The notes under the pieces were generated by a model that was not told the origin of the DNA, searched no databases, and saw only the letters and a program-made list of their open reading frames with translations. A stretch of DNA of 64,000 nucleotides, taken from Watersipora subatra. Lineage: Eukaryota > Bryozoa > Gymnolaemata > Cheilostomatida > Watersiporidae. Where the stretch lies: assembly GCF_963576615.1 (NCBI RefSeq), contig NC_088711.1, forward strand, positions 992,001-1,056,000, written 5' to 3'. A program made the position numbers and the translations under genes. Positions 1-13,530 of this stretch are shown here, piece by piece (the stretch's first letter is position 1; the number at the start of each line of letters is the position of its first letter).

Positions 1-61
1 ACATAACAACACTTGCTCCCTTGACACAAAGTCAGACAAACTGTACTCTCCTTTTCCTTAC

Positions 62-3000
62 AGGGTGATGCAGTGTGCTGGCAATTTCTTGCAAGTGGCT
101 TGATCGAGTTGATTTAGGTTAGTCATAGTTTGATCAGTGGAACTTATAACAGTCATGGGCTGATCAGTGGAATTTGCTTTGCTTGTAGGTTGATCAGCAA
201 AACTTGATTTTGTATCACTTGACTCTTTTTCTGCACTTGTTGTAGTTGAGTGATCCAAATGAAACACTCCTTGCTTGCGCGCTAAAGGCAATAAAAAAGA
301 ACAGACAGAGACTAGAGAGGCAAGCCGTAATATATGCCTAGTTACTAGCATTCATAGACCTATTAACTATAATAGTATAGTTAATAGGTCTATGCTAGCA
401 TCAAACTCCAAATAGTTCCAACTAAAGATATCTTCATTTATACTATTACTTGGTGAGAAATTATACTGGCACTTTGAAGTGCTTTGATGCTGAAGGTGCT
501 GGCAAGTCTCCAGTACCACTCGCTCCCTTTATTAACTATTAACCTATTAACTATCGACTATTAAACTACAGGCTTATTAACTATCGACTATTAAACTACA
601 GTCCTATTAACTATTGACTATTAATCTACAGTCCTATTAACTATTGACTATTAATCTACAGTCCTATTAACTATTGACTATTAAACTACAGACCTATTAA
701 CTATCGACTAATAAACTACAGACCTATTAACTATTGACAATTAAATTACAGACCTATTAACTATCGACTATTAAACTACAGACCTATTAACTATCGACTA
801 TTAAACTACAGACCTATTAACTATCGACTATTAAACTACAGACCTATTAACTATTGACAATTAAACTACAGACCTATTAACTATTGACAATTAAACTACA
901 GACCTATTAACTATTGACTATTAAACTACAGACCTATTAACTATCGACTATTAAACTACAGACCTATTAACTATCGACTATTAAACTACAGGCTTATTAA
1001 CTATCGACTATTAAACTACAGTCCTATTAACTATTGACTATTAATCTACAGTCCTATTAACTATTGACTATTAATCTACAGTCCTATTAACTATTGACTA
1101 TTAAACTACAGACCTATTAACTATCGACTAATAAACTACAGACCTATTAACTATCGACTATTAAACTACAGACCTATTAACTATCGACTATTAAACTACA
1201 GGCTTATTAACTATCGACTATTAAACTACAGTCCTATTAACTATTGACTATTAATCTACAGTCCTATTAACTATTGACTATTAATCTACAGTCCTATTAA
1301 CTATTGACTATTAAACTACAGACCTATTAACTATCGACTAATAAACTACAGACCTATTAACTATCGACTATTAAACTACAGACCTATTAACTATTGACTA
1401 TTAAACTACAGACCTATTAACTATTGACTATTAAACTACAGACCTATTAACTATCGACTATTAAACTACAGACCTATTAACTATCGACTATTAAACTACA
1501 GACCTATTAACTATTGACAATTAAACTACAGACCTATTAACTATCGACTATTAAACTACAGACCTATTAACTATTGACTATTAAACTACTGACCTATTAA
1601 CTATTGACTATTAAACTACAGACCTATTAACTATTGACTATTAAACTACTGACCTATTAACTATTGACTATTAATCTACAGTCCTATTAACTATCGACTA
1701 TTAAACTACAGACCTATTAACTATTGACAATTAAACTACAGACCTATTAACTATTGACTATTAAACTACAGACCTATTAACTATCGACTATTAAACTACA
1801 GACCTATTAACTATCGACAATTAAACTACAGACCTATTAACTATCGACTATTAAACTACAGACCTATTAACTATCGACTAATAAACTACAGACCTATTAA
1901 CTATCGTCTAACAAACTACAGACCTATTAACTATTGACTATTAAACTACTGACCTATTAACTATCGACTATTAAACTACAGACCTATTAACAAGTCTCAT
2001 AGAAAAGAGGTTTGGTATTATTGTAGAGGTACTCAAGGAGGAGGTAAATCTAGACTTTAATATCGTATAATTGTATTAACTAAGCCTCTACATCTTTCAG
2101 AAACGGGAGGAAGCAAAGCAAGCAAAGTTTAAGAGAGTCGAGTAAAAATATACCTGAGCATACCAATAACGTGTCACTGACTCAGAGCATGAATGTTTCA
2201 TTATTTTATTTTCATACATAAAAGGAGTAATTCAAATGTGTAGATTTGCTGTCAAGTTTGATCTAAGACTACTCTGAATGTGACACTTTTATTAAAAGTG
2301 AATGATATCGACTGTTGCTGCAGCTTCCTTTGTAGCAAAGTTATGATAGTCATAACTTTTCACCAGTGAAAATTACAAGAAAAGTTCTAAATCTTTAAAA
2401 AGACCTATGTGTTATGGTAGCATAACTCTAATATAATAATGATAATATATATATCTTAAAGTTTGTGTGCATGTGTGACTATGGGTGTGTTTGCGCGTCT
2501 GTCTACTTCAGTATGTCCACCTATAGCTATTAAAATCTTGGAATTAAAAGCTCGCATTCCACTAGATTTGAACTCACGAATATCGCAACCACAAGTTTCA
2601 AACCGAGCATTTAGCCACTAACCCACACTGTTCTTACAATTCTGTCGATCTTATCACACACTGTATACACTGTTCTTGATTGCACACACTTAATGACATC
2701 AATTGAAACTCTATGAACTCTGTTAACTCTATGAAACACAATGACTTTTCGTGTTTTCCTTTCTATTTCCGGTTTTTTCCAAGGTTTAATTGCTAACTCG
2801 GTAAAGGCTAATGCTTTTCACGCGGACAGTAGTATAATTTTAATTAAGAGTAGCCTCTACATTCTCTCTCTATTTGGTCAGACAAAGACAGTCCGATATC
2901 TCATTTTTACGTTTGTACCAGCGTCGAGAGATACAAGTGTCATCGTATTCAAAGTTTTGATGAATAGCTTCTGCTGCAACAGTAACCTTTTTCATAGACA

Positions 3001-6000
3001 CACACTTCTATGCACGAATTGTTATTATTGATTCAACATATTCAGGGTTTTTATTTTGTTTTCTCAGTTCGTAGTAATTGTATCATTATCAAATCATCTT
3101 TTATTGTAGTCGTAGCAAAACCGCCTTAATTTCGCTATTACTTACTAATTATTTCACATTTACATTTAAACACTTTTATAGTTGTTTCATTTTGTTTCTC
3201 AATTTATTTGGCCTGCACGAAACATTTTCCTCATGATATGAAATTTGAAAGTTAGAATGGTAACAGTTACTGTTGTTACATATTAAACAAAAATAAATTT
3301 TCTGTGCAAAGACTTTTATTATCCAGGCAACGCCGGGCATTTACTTAGTATAATAGTAATATAGTGATATAATAAATAACTCTAATACAATAGTGTAATT
3401 ATTACTTTAACAACTTTAATATAATAATATACTAAATACAAATCTCAATTGTTAATTTACGCTAAATATATTCTAGAGCAGCACAAATAAAGAACGCCTC
3501 TATTAACATAGACATAGATGTTAAGCAAAGAGCAATTAAAGTCTAATGCTGTTACTATTAAAGTTGTTTTTCTTGTTGACAGGGTCACTCAACTCAGAGT
3601 GCAGAATAACTATGTTTACAGCTCATTGCGAGCTTTTCATAATGCTATTTCATTCATCAATCCATCCACATGGTGGAGAATATAGTACAAGTATCAAATG
3701 AGACAATGTAGGAGAGGAGTGGCTGATGGAGGTTACCTCGGATTTTAAGAGAAAAGCGAGGTGAAGACGCTGGTTTATCAGTGATCTCCTCAGAGTTCTC
3801 ATCAAGAGAAATTGGTCGGTAAATGGCTCCAGCTGGCACAGCAAGGAATACAAGCGCTGATGATATTATGAAACTGTTAGAGAATCCAACTTTTTTCATT
3901 ATGAGACCTTCAAAGTAAATCAAAATTTACAGCAGGTTTCATCCTTGTGGTCTCTTCAAAGCATGGAAAGGATTCTTACAGGTCAGAGATGTGACATACA
4001 CTAAATCTCACTACTTCCTCTCTCACTGACACAAGATATTAGGTAACGCATCAGTCTTGATGACATCATAGCTGCCTCTGTTGCTAACAATGTAATTCTC
4101 ACTACAATGTTCAACAACAACATTTAGTTGGATGGTGAGACAGCCAATCACAATCAGTAAAAACATCTGCACTCACCGATAGCTAGTTTTGGAGCGAGCA
4201 TGGTGCCTACAAGTACTATCCCTATCAGCCATGTTGTAGCAGACAGCTGTTTAGAGCCAGGAAAATAAAGAGAGATTGCAGAGAATGGGGCAGCGATCAG
4301 ACCAGCAGTTCCACCTACAAAAGAGGCAGACAATTGCAAGCTCAGGAGGCAGCGAAAAACAGTCTTGGCATCTACTCCATGGTATTTTATTGGAGTCTAA
4401 CTGATCTTTGAATTGGTTACCCTAAATATGTTTATTAGTTACCCATTGGAAATCTGTAAAACGTTTATGACTTGACACGTGTCAGAACAAATTCGCAGTG
4501 TCCCTGTGTCCTATATTGTACAACCTATGTCATACATTGTACAACCTATGTCATACATTGTACAACCTATGTCTCATATCATAAAACTTATGTCTCATGT
4601 TGTAAAACCTATGTCTCACATTGTAAAACCTATGTTTCATATTGTAAAACCTATGTCTCACATTGTAAAACCTATGTTTCATATTGTAAAACCTATGTCT
4701 CATATCATAAAACTTATGTCTCATATTGTAAAACCTATGTCTCATATTGTAAAACCTATGTTTCATATTGTAAGACCTATGTCTCATATTGTAAAACCTA
4801 TGTTTCATATTGTAAGACCTATGTCTCATATTGTAAAACCTATGTTTCATATTGTAAAACCCATAGATATAGTAAACCCTAGATTGGCGAATAGCTATCA
4901 CTATAATGGAGCAAAAGTGAGGCCTATAATTGGCTGTTGTTTTCACGACGTTACGTCGTAGTGATGTGCATCACAGCATCAAAGCCTTCAATTGAGCAAT
5001 GAGTTTAGTAGTGGGAGCACGCTTGTCACGCTAGTTTTTAAGTCATAAACATTACAATAAGACCGAATTCTTAGTGAAATGTCATCAGAAGAGACCACAA
5101 CACCCCAGGTATATCCTGAATTGCCCATAACAAAACAAAACTTCAACTCAAAACAAGAAGTTCTCAACAATATCATAAGCTATCTATGCCGATTAAGGAC
5201 ACCAAGCTGAAAGCTGCTAGTGGACAATAATAGGAAAATCATCATCATTTAGTCATTGGTTTTGAGTCAGCAGCCAAATCTGTACATGGCATTGCTCAAT
5301 ATCTTTTCAGCAACTACCCTTACATCAACTACTTCCTAACCTTTAAGATCAACCAGGATCACATTGAGATTCTGTTTTCCACAATACGATCTAAGGGTGG
5401 CTATAACAATAACCCGGATGTGCAGTGCTTTAGATCTGCAATTCGAGCACTGTTCATAAAAGCAGATATCACACCACATCCCAATGTTAACTGTATTGAT
5501 CTGGATGGCTAGAAAGAAAAAGAAAGAAGCGACAAAAGCTGAGAAAGGTGAAGATGAGGAGTTCGGTGATGAGGATTGTTTTTTAACTCAAATGTGATGA
5601 GTGTATCAAGTTCTTGACCGATGTCGAAGTAGTGGGAAGTAGAAATAGTGATGACATAATCCTAATCTCAGTTAAAAACAGAGGAGGATTGGTGACCAGA
5701 TTGATAGGCCGAATATGTATTGCTGCAGAAAAGTGCCTACGTTCACACATGGAGAGCTATTGTATCACACAGAGAGCTTTTAAACAAGTAACATCACAGA
5801 CAATAACATATATGTCTTATTACATAACCTCAATCAAGGTTTTACATGTACAGTGCATGCCAACAGTCTACTCAAAACTATAGTAAATCGCTATACTAAA
5901 ATCAGAATACACTATGCCGCTTCAAAGCAGGAATCTAGTTCAACCAACCTTAGACAAAAACTATCTTGTCTAGTTATTTTCAGTCATGTCTAATGGGTGT

Positions 6001-9000
6001 TTAATACAGTGGTCCAGCGTAACTGCTTCTAAATCTCATTTGACTCATTAGTTTGTTATTAGTTTAATTTCTATTTGGTCACTCTTTGTATTATCAATGA
6101 TATAGAAGCTTCTAAATCATTGGTATTATTCATTACCACGTGTGTAAGATTCTTGCCTTTCTCATCCAAAGTCATTACAGTCATAATTCGACTTACGAGC
6201 TTAATGCGTTCAGAGAATGAGCTTGCATGTCAACTTACTCGCATGTTGGTGCAATTTATTTATATATAGAACAATTAAATATATATTGATTGGTTTCCAT
6301 ACTCTAAAAATGCAAATAAAACACTCAAAACAATATATTGTAACAGAAAGAACATGTTGGTTATTGTCCTAACTTACCACATGCTTTCAAAAAGCAACAA
6401 ATAAAAAATAATGCAAGGAAATGTGATTAATTAAAATGTAAAATTAAATACATACAATAGCAGCTAACGCTAGCATTTGCCAGAGAGGGAGAGATAAATT
6501 ATCTTTCATTACAACAGCTGACATTGACCAATTTGGATTTTATCCAAGTCTTAAAAGACAAACTTAAAAGCAAACCTAAAAGCAAACTTTAATCTTTAAC
6601 TTAACGTAATTAAAATTTCTTCGGCGTTCATAGTTTTAAATTTCTCGCTGGTTAGCTAATTTTGTTTCGCTCTCACGACCAGCCGGCTGTTTTAAGAGAA
6701 ACCTATCTAAGGACGTTTGCCTTTGTTGCCCTTTCAACGTGTTGCGATCAGGACGAACACAGGTGTCGTCACCAAGGATTAATGCACGACCACTAGCCAA
6801 CTTGTCCGAATGTCTATTTTTTATAGTCTTGATAGATAGCACCGGCCTTTTTACGTAGCATCGTTTCAGTTACGCCGTCACCGGCCAATTGTTTGTCTTT
6901 TATCTAAAGCCTGAGCAGTCTCTCTATCAGCGGTCATGAAGATCGCTGCGTCGTTTAGAAACTATGGTTAGTCCTTTTGCAAACTAAATGCAATGAATAT
7001 AATCCTTGTGTTTGATAATTGTGGATGTATTTCTGTCATATTGCTGAGCTAGCTCAATCACGCATACATATTTTGCATATTTTTCAATAATTTTTCGTTT
7101 AATATCAATTGTTATCATTCACTTTTTCTTTGCATTATCTATCCTTTTACTGGCAAACTTTCGGTCTACGCACGGTACTTTTAATTAACACAATTCAGCA
7201 CTGAAAATCGCACACAAAAAACATGGTACAAAAGTATAATATGAGCAGTTGAAAAATACAGAGTGATGCTGTTCTCATAAAACACCTCCGACATACTTGG
7301 CAACTGACTCATGTGCTTGTATCTCAAACATGGCTCGTATGTTAGTGCTAAAACTTGCTTGAAAGCTGGCTCATATCTCAAGTTTCCCATACGTTAGGGC
7401 ACACGTAAGTTGAAGTATTACTGTATAAAAGTTTTACATATTTTCAATAAAATATGCAGTCTCAGATGCACAAACTATGGAAAAATTGAGCAGTCTTTAG
7501 TGCTAAGTCAATAGGAGTTAATAGATCAGCTGATTCGCTTTGCACATCACCATGACGTTGCGTCATGCTAATTATAGGCCTCACTTGTTTTGATTATTCG
7601 CATATCTAGGGTTTACTATATCTATGGTAAAACCTATGTCTCGTATTGCAAAACCTATGTTTCATATTGTAAAACCTATGTCTCATATCATAAAACTTAT
7701 GTCTCATGTTGTAAAACCTATGTTTCATATTGTAAAACCTATGTCTCATATTGTAGAACCTGTTTCATATTGTAAAACCTATGTCTCATATTGCAAAACC
7801 TATGTTTCATATTGTAAAACCTATGTCTCATATCATAAAACTTATGTCTCATGTTGTAAAACCTATGTCTCATATTGTAAAACCTATGTCTCATATTGTA
7901 AAACCTATGTTTCATATTGTAAAACCTATGTCTCATATTGTAAAACCTATGTTTCATATTGTAAAACCTATGTTTCATATTGTAAAACCTATATCTCATA
8001 TTGCAAAACCTATGTCTCATATTGTAAAACCTATGTCTCATATTGTGAAACCTATGTCTCATATTGCAAAACCTATGTTTCATATTGTAAAACCTATGTC
8101 CCATATTGTAAAACTTATGTTTCATATTGTAAAACCTATGTCTCATATTGTAAAACCTATGTCTCGTATTGTAAAACCTATGTCTCATATTGTAAAACCT
8201 ATGTCTCATATTGTAAAACCTATGTCTCATATTGTAAAACCTATACCTCATATTGTAAAACCTATGTTTCATATTGCAAAACCTATGTCTCATATTGTAA
8301 AACCTATGTCTCATATTGTAAAACCTATGTCTCGTATTGCAAAACCTATGTTTCATATTGCAAAACCTATGTCTCATATTGCAAAACCTATGTCTCATAT
8401 TGCAAAACCTATGTCTCATATTGTAAAACCTATGATCTTTAATGTAAAACCTGTGACTTATATTACAAACCTATAACATATATTGCAAAACTTATGCCCA
8501 ATGTTGAAACTTATGAGCTGTTTGGCAAACCTATGACCCAAATTACAAACTTATGACCTACATTACCAACTTACATTCTACACTATTTAAGTTTTGCTTT
8601 GTTATTTCACTATAGCAATATTTTCAGAAATATTTAATTTTATTTTGCAAGCGCAAAAATATCTGTTGGTTTTTTATGTGTAAAAGCCGAGTAAACTCAA
8701 ATGAATAAAATAAACTTACTAAATTAATACGATTAACTTATATATACGGGTATATCTATATATATGTTAGTGGAGAAAGCTTCTTAAAAATAAAACAGAA
8801 CTAAATAAGCTCTACGGGTGGCTAGAAATATTTTTCAGATGCTTAATATAAAATTAACTTATCTTTATCAAGTCAACTATTTACGCATAGACCAGTTGTC
8901 TTTAACCCGAGAGTTTGCCTGTGTTATTAATTACCATGTCATCTATACCTCACCATTCTGTCAGTTTCTCTGAGCACTCGCATATTAAATACCTTTACTA

Positions 9001-12000
9001 ACAATGTGGCTATAAATCAATGAACAGATCAATTTCTTATGATGAAAAGAAACCAACAAACAAACAAACACGGCTACGGCTCATTAATAGCAATGGATGA
9101 AATAGCTAGCTTCCTCTCTCTCTGTACTTGTATGTCTGCTGTAGGAATTTATAATACTCAGGAGAGCAGGGAGCTAAAGATGAAGCAACGCATTAATGAC
9201 CAACAAAAGTTAAAAAGCTTTGGTAGTTTTTATAGAATAAACATACTTCCTAAAATAAAGTTGGTTATTACGCCTTGCCAAGCTTCTTTGGTGAAGGCTG
9301 TTCCAAGAAGTCCGAGACAAGCCAGAGTTGCCCCCGTCATCTGCACAATTCTTGGGCCAAACTTGTGACACAGCAGCATAGCGGGAAACACTGTAAATTT
9401 TATAAAAATATAAAGAAGAACTAGTGGAGTCTTTAACAAGGATCTGATTGAACAAGAAGGGTTTAAGACAAAAGGTCAAGAAAGACTCAGCTGATAGGAT
9501 ATGATTCAGTTGTAAGCAGTTGGATAGGCAGGATGAAACGGAGGGTTTCAATTACGGTTTAGACTAGTACCATCAGCGGACTATTCCAAGCCTTTCGTGT
9601 TGTGCCTTTTTCTTATTATCAGCACCTTTGAGGATACATAAAAAATGATTACAATTTATACTTGATAATTACCTGGCATTCAGCCAACAACTTTTAATTG
9701 AATAGAATTGTTCAAAGAGTTTATTGTCCAATTTTAGAACTGCTCACACTGTTGAGAGCACAAATCCTACTGAATACATTTAAAATTGAAACATTCGTTC
9801 CTTTGGCAAGAAATATTTTGAGATTTTATTCTGCCTGACTATTAGAATAAGAAACTAATTTTCAAGTCTCTGTTGAAAAATCTAACTGTTGAACTGAAAA
9901 ACTTCAGAACTTCAGTCATTGGAATTGGCCGAGCGTCTGTTAGCATACGAATTCAAGACTGAAGCTGACCCGCCTATTCAATTCTAAAAATTTTAAAACT
10001 ACTTTTAACTTGAGGATATGTTTGCACTAAGATGTACTTGTTCTACTTAAGTTATGAATTGTAAGTCATGTCTGACTCAATGCACTTGACCTCAAATATT
10101 AATTTCACTTGGTTTAATAATTATACATATAAAGCTGTTGATATATTGAGACTATAGTATGCTGCTGCGGAGAGATCATTGTAACTGTGAATGTGACTAT
10201 ATTTTTTTGGGTGATAAAACGTTATCTACTAGTATGATAAGTTGTTGCTCCAAATTGTTGATGATCTAACTCGCAATCACCTTATGCAATTGTGTCTGTA
10301 TGATAGACTAAATATACTGGTACTAGCCAAATTACCGGCATTGCCCGAGTATTAAAAACAGCGTATAAACAGTGACCAGTAACGTAGTTGCCTGCCACTT
10401 GCCATTAGCCTGACACATTGGCAATGACTAATTTGAATACGCTACTATCTGTATTATTAAACTTATTAATAAGAGCCGTGAGAGCAAGCTTTATTGATGC
10501 TGCATAGCTCAGAGTGCTATGCGTATTTTAACCACATAATGACTCATATCCCTTAATAAATTCATTGCATCCTGTGTAGCCCAATTGGTAAGATTATCGC
10601 CTGGTGAACGGGATACCCGAGATAAAATCGAGTATGAAGCGGATATTTCATTCCTAAATTTTAATAACTATAGCGGGACAGATTGAACAACGGACTTTGA
10701 AATTTATATATATATATATATACAGATGTATTAATAGTAAACTACACGCTGTATGTATAGTAGACTACGTACTGTATGTATAGTAGACTACATGCTGTAT
10801 GTATAGTAGACTACATACTGTATGTATAGTAGACTACGTACTGTATGTATAGTAGACTACATACTGTATGTATAGTAGACTACATACTGTATGTATAGTA
10901 GACTACGTACTGTATGTATAGTAGACTACATACTGTATGTATAGTAGACTACGTACTGTATGTATAGTAGACTACATACTGTATGTATAGCAGACTACGT
11001 ACTGTATGTATAGTAGACTACGTACTGTATGTATAGTAGACTACGTACTGTATGTATAGTAGACTACGTACTGTATGTATAGTATTAATATTACGCTATA
11101 TTATATTGCTGTACATTAGACTACTCTATGTTATACCATATCATTTAATTAACATTTATTGCTTTCGTTTATAGGCTTAAAAATAAGGCTATATAATAGA
11201 GCTATAATATTAAGTAGGCTTTATATTATAGGCTCAAAAATAGGACAGTAGTAACTCCGCCTGTCGGATTGCATACGCTATAATTATGCGAGTTAATGCT
11301 ATAACCATATTCAAACATCCTTGACCCATAAAGTTAACATTCAACTCACATTTCTCCCTCCAATTCATTTCCCTTTCTGCCGCGTCAGGAGTGAAATTAA
11401 CTTAAACCACTGTAACTACTACATACACAAAGCGCAGGTAAACACTGTAACTACTACTATATACACACAAGCGCAGGTAAACACTGTAGCTACTATATAC
11501 ACACAAGCGCAAGCAAACACTGTAGTTACTATATACACAAAGCGCAGGTAAACACTGTTACTACTATATACACACAAGCGCAGGTAAACACTGTGCTACT
11601 ATATACACACAAGCGCAGGTAAACACTGTAGCTACTATATACACACAGGTGCAGGTAAACACTGTAGGTACTATATACACACAAGTGTAGGTAAACACTG
11701 TAGCTACTATATAAACACAAGTGCAGGTAAACACTGTAGCTACTATATACACAAAGCGCAGGTAAACACTGTAGCTACTATATAGACACAAGTGCAGGTA
11801 AACACTGTAGCTACTATATACACACAAGTGCAGGTAAACACTGTAGGTACTATATACACACAAGCGTAGGTAAACACTGTAGCTACTATATAAACACAAG
11901 TGCAGGTAAACACTGTAGCTACTATACACACACAAGGGCAAGTAAAAAATGCTGATATCACTTCATATTAGCTAGACTGCTGTAACCAAACAACTATCTT

Positions 12001-12386
12001 AGCCTTCCTACTCTAGATAAGACCCAGATAACCTTTGCCACTATTATTTGCCTTATCTATACATAATCTGAACGATTATGCGCTTTAATCAAATTTTGGA
12101 ACTTACCTAGTATATATGACACCGCCATTTGCACAGGGCTTATAGTAGCGGAGACAACATTTTCCTCATATCTCTCACTGAAATAGAGAGGGTAGACTTG
12201 AACCGTCCCTGATATAAGAGCTCCTCGTAGAAACTGAGTTAGACACGCGGCAATAAGAACGAGAAACTTATAGTGGAAGTATTGTGATATGCTGTTAGAC
12301 ATGCTGGAAGGAGAAGGGGCAGTAAGATGTGTGCGATGTGAGAAGCCAAGTGGCCGCAGGTTATTCCATATGACTGGAGAAGTCAT
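62..12386 (-). CDS. SLC16/monocarboxylate-transporter-like MFS gene, 3' half beyond left edge
   Basis: Five minus-strand exons chain in phase 1 throughout: 12386-12107 (start ATG at 12386), 9390-9247, 4314-4177, 3907-3737 and 281-62. The product has the layout of the N-terminal half of a major-facilitator monocarboxylate transporter. There is a cytosolic start, TM1 (around KFLVLIAACLTQFLRGAL), a conserved loop of the type H-K-FG-x-R between TM2 and TM3, further hydrophobic helices, TM6 ending in GAIYRPIS (family pattern G-A-x-x-R-P), then a Ser/Thr/Asp-rich cytosolic loop. Family members move monocarboxylates or related small acids across the plasma membrane; substrate cannot be told here. 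The last exon either ends at the in-frame TAA at 58-60 or splices at 62 (CT|GTAAGG, phase 2). I favour splicing, because TM7-12 are missing. Its introns hold a P-like transposon, a SINE and four minisatellites. Confidence 0.72.
541..1990. repeat. 30-bp minisatellite, about 48 copies
   Basis: The unit includes CTATTAACTATCGACTATTA followed by AACTACAGAC. It lies in the intron between the 3737 donor and the 281 acceptor of the SLC16-like gene. Variants (tcg/ttg, ata/tta, aca/act) recur in blocks, so the array shows higher-order duplication, for example 541-720 against 961-1140 and 1201-1350. Confidence 0.97.
2495..3350 (-). mobile_element. tRNA-derived SINE copy 1 (expanded or interrupted)
   Basis: Read on the minus strand it begins near 3350 with an AATGCCCGGCGTTGCC-type box. 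It ends with a tRNA-like segment at about 2540-2630, where GAGTTCAAATC matches a B box, followed by TTTTAATAGCTATAG. The same two landmarks occur in the copies at 10322-10735 and 37930-38447. This copy is about twice as long, so it may contain an insertion. It lies in an intron of the SLC16-like gene, in the same orientation. Confidence 0.6.
4498..4861. repeat. 21-bp minisatellite, left part
   Basis: The unit is ATGTCTCATATTGTAAAACC plus T. It is open in several frames on both strands and gives long artificial ORFs that I do not regard as genes. It is the left part of one array cut in two by the P-like element at 4862-7626. The last 8 bases, GTAAAACC, are the target-site duplication. Confidence 0.97.
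4862..7626 (+). mobile_element. P-element-like (THAP-transposase class) transposon, decayed
   Basis: The ends form inverted repeats: CATAGATATAGTAAACCCTA at the left and its complement at the right. The element is flanked by a perfect 8-bp duplication GTAAAACC (4854-4861 and 7627-7634), the size P elements make. Transposase remnants lie on the plus strand. 5249-5512 encodes the signature DHIE-x-LF-x-x-IR-x-x-GG-x-NNNP. 5590-5883 encodes a V-K-N-R-G-G-L segment typical of the P/THAP9 C-terminus. Stops and frame changes separate the pieces, so it is not autonomous as read. It sits inside a minisatellite within an intron of the SLC16-like gene. Confidence 0.85.
5249..5883 (+). pseudogene. P/THAP9-like transposase fragments
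   Basis: The first open piece (5249-5512) reads through LVIGFES, then a segment ending LTFKINQDHIEILFSTIRS and GGYNNNP. This matches the insertion-domain and catalytic region signature of P-element and THAP9 transposases. It stops at 5510-5512. A second piece (about 5590-5883) has ILISVKNRGGLV and AAEKCLR, matching the conserved C-terminal part. The N-terminal THAP zinc finger and the first catalytic acidic residues were not found. The gap between pieces and the stop codons mark it as a pseudogene. Confidence 0.75.
7627..8450. repeat. 21-bp minisatellite, right part
   Basis: Same unit and orientation as 4498-4861, about 39 copies, decaying over 8450-8580 into diverged units. It begins with GTAAAACC, the right copy of the transposon target-site duplication. 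Open frames in it on both strands are repeat artefacts. Confidence 0.97.
10322..10735 (+). mobile_element. tRNA-derived SINE copy 2
   Basis: It starts with a GGCATTGCCCGAGTATTA box. At 10575-10640 there is a tRNA-like stretch: GTAGCCCAATTGGTAAGA resembles an A box, and a weak B-box-like ATCGAGTAT follows. Then comes AATTTTAATAACTATAGCGG and an AT repeat tail. The landmarks match the copies at 2495-3350 and 37930-38447. It lies in an intron of the SLC16-like gene, in antisense. Confidence 0.6.
10732..11085. repeat. 23-bp minisatellite, about 15 copies
   Basis: The unit is TAGTAGACTACGTACTGTAT plus GTA. It directly follows the SINE tail and may have grown from it. Each unit contains the near-palindrome GTAGACTAC. 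Confidence 0.95.
11405..11945. repeat. 36-bp minisatellite, about 15 copies
   Basis: The unit includes GCGCAGGTAAACACTGTAGC followed by TACTATATACACACAA. On the plus strand each copy has CAG|GTAAAC, like a splice donor. On the minus strand, the direction of the host gene, each copy has TACAGTGTTT. That is the same 10-mer as at the real acceptor of the exon starting at 9390. Confidence 0.95.
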
Positions 12387-13149
12387 GAGGTGGAACACTG
12401 GCCCTTACTTCAGCAACATTAACCACAAATGTCTTCAATTTAAATTTAAAGCATTTAGATGTTACAGTCAGTTACTCAACAACGTTAGTGCCTGACCGAC
12501 TGATCTATGCTGACCTATGTTGATCTGCTGACGTACATTGACCTACTGACCTATGCTGACCAATCAGCTTATGTAGATGCACTGGCCTAGGTTGCAAATC
12601 TACTATTGGAAATATCCATAGATATATAAACCTAGATTGGCCAATAATAGCTATTCCCAACAGTTGCCTTGTCAGACTTAAATAGCATGACGTAACGTCG
12701 TTGTATTGTACCTCACGCTTGACTGCACTGTTGTTAACAATGGAGCTAATGAGGAGAGGGTGACAAAATCACATTTATTTTCACATAGAAACCTTTTTGA
12801 ATACATAATCCAGTAAACTAAAGCAATTCTGTGATAATATCTGATAACCATCATAGATTAAAACTATAAAAGCTATGAATTGTTGCACACAAATCATGAG
12901 CCATCAGGGCTTTATTTGCCACCATCTCCTATCCCCATTCTCTCTTTTCCCCTCCTCCAAAAAAGAATTGAGAAGGAGAAAAGAGAGAAGGGGGAAAGGA
13001 GAGGAGGGGGGCAAATAGCCCACCCACTCAATGAGCCGGACCCTGGCTAGGTAAATAGACTAATATCATGCTGAACTAAACATGACTAAATATGATGAGT
13101 ATGCAAGTATGTCTTAAGTCAAAAATGAGACAGAATGATTATTTTACAG

Positions 13150-13530
13150 CTGGCTATGTAGCTGGCTAGGTCACTAAAGCTGAAGTGTAATGATTGTATC
13201 ACTAGCATCGTGGATGTTACCAGCTATGATGTCAACCAAGCAACGAATTCCCTAATCACAGTTAAGAATGGTGGTGGCTTGACTTTGTCTTCGCCTGTGG
13301 TGATTGAGGTTTGCAACCACAGTGAGAAAGCTATGAGAGTGTTGCTTAGTAGTGCTGGATTGGTGAAAAACTTTCCCAGGCTAGCACTAATTGCCACCAT
13401 GGAGAAGTTGCTGAGGTTCAACATCATGCTATTGTTTAAGTGTAATAATCAAGCTAGTAGCCTAGCTCGTGAGATAGCAAAGCGATATATTTCGATTAGG
13501 GCACATTATGAAGCTAAGAATAGAGCTAGC
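13150..13530 (+). pseudogene. P/THAP9-like transposase C-terminal fragment
   Basis: The plus-strand frame reads LITVKNGGGLT, then VVIEVCNHSEKAMR, LVKNFPRLALIATMEKLL and EIAKRYISIRAHYEAK. This follows the conserved C-terminal order of P-element/THAP9 transposases and parallels 5590-5800 of the other element. Only the C-terminal part remains. It runs into a GC-rich inverted stretch at 13535-13610 that pairs with 15235-15330. Confidence 0.65.

Noticed and set aside
541-1990. CRISPR-like regular 30-bp repeats
   Set aside because: Repeats are directly joined with no unique spacers, in an intron of a eukaryotic gene.
7624-8476. Overlapping long ORFs on both strands (SHIVKPM-, CKTYVSY-, RFYNMRH-type repeats)
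   Set aside because: The 21-bp unit lacks stops in several frames; repeat artefact with no splice or protein support.
10575-10640. Possible true tRNA gene
   Set aside because: A-box and B-box-like motifs are present, but no cloverleaf closes and the stretch is part of a repeat family found three times.
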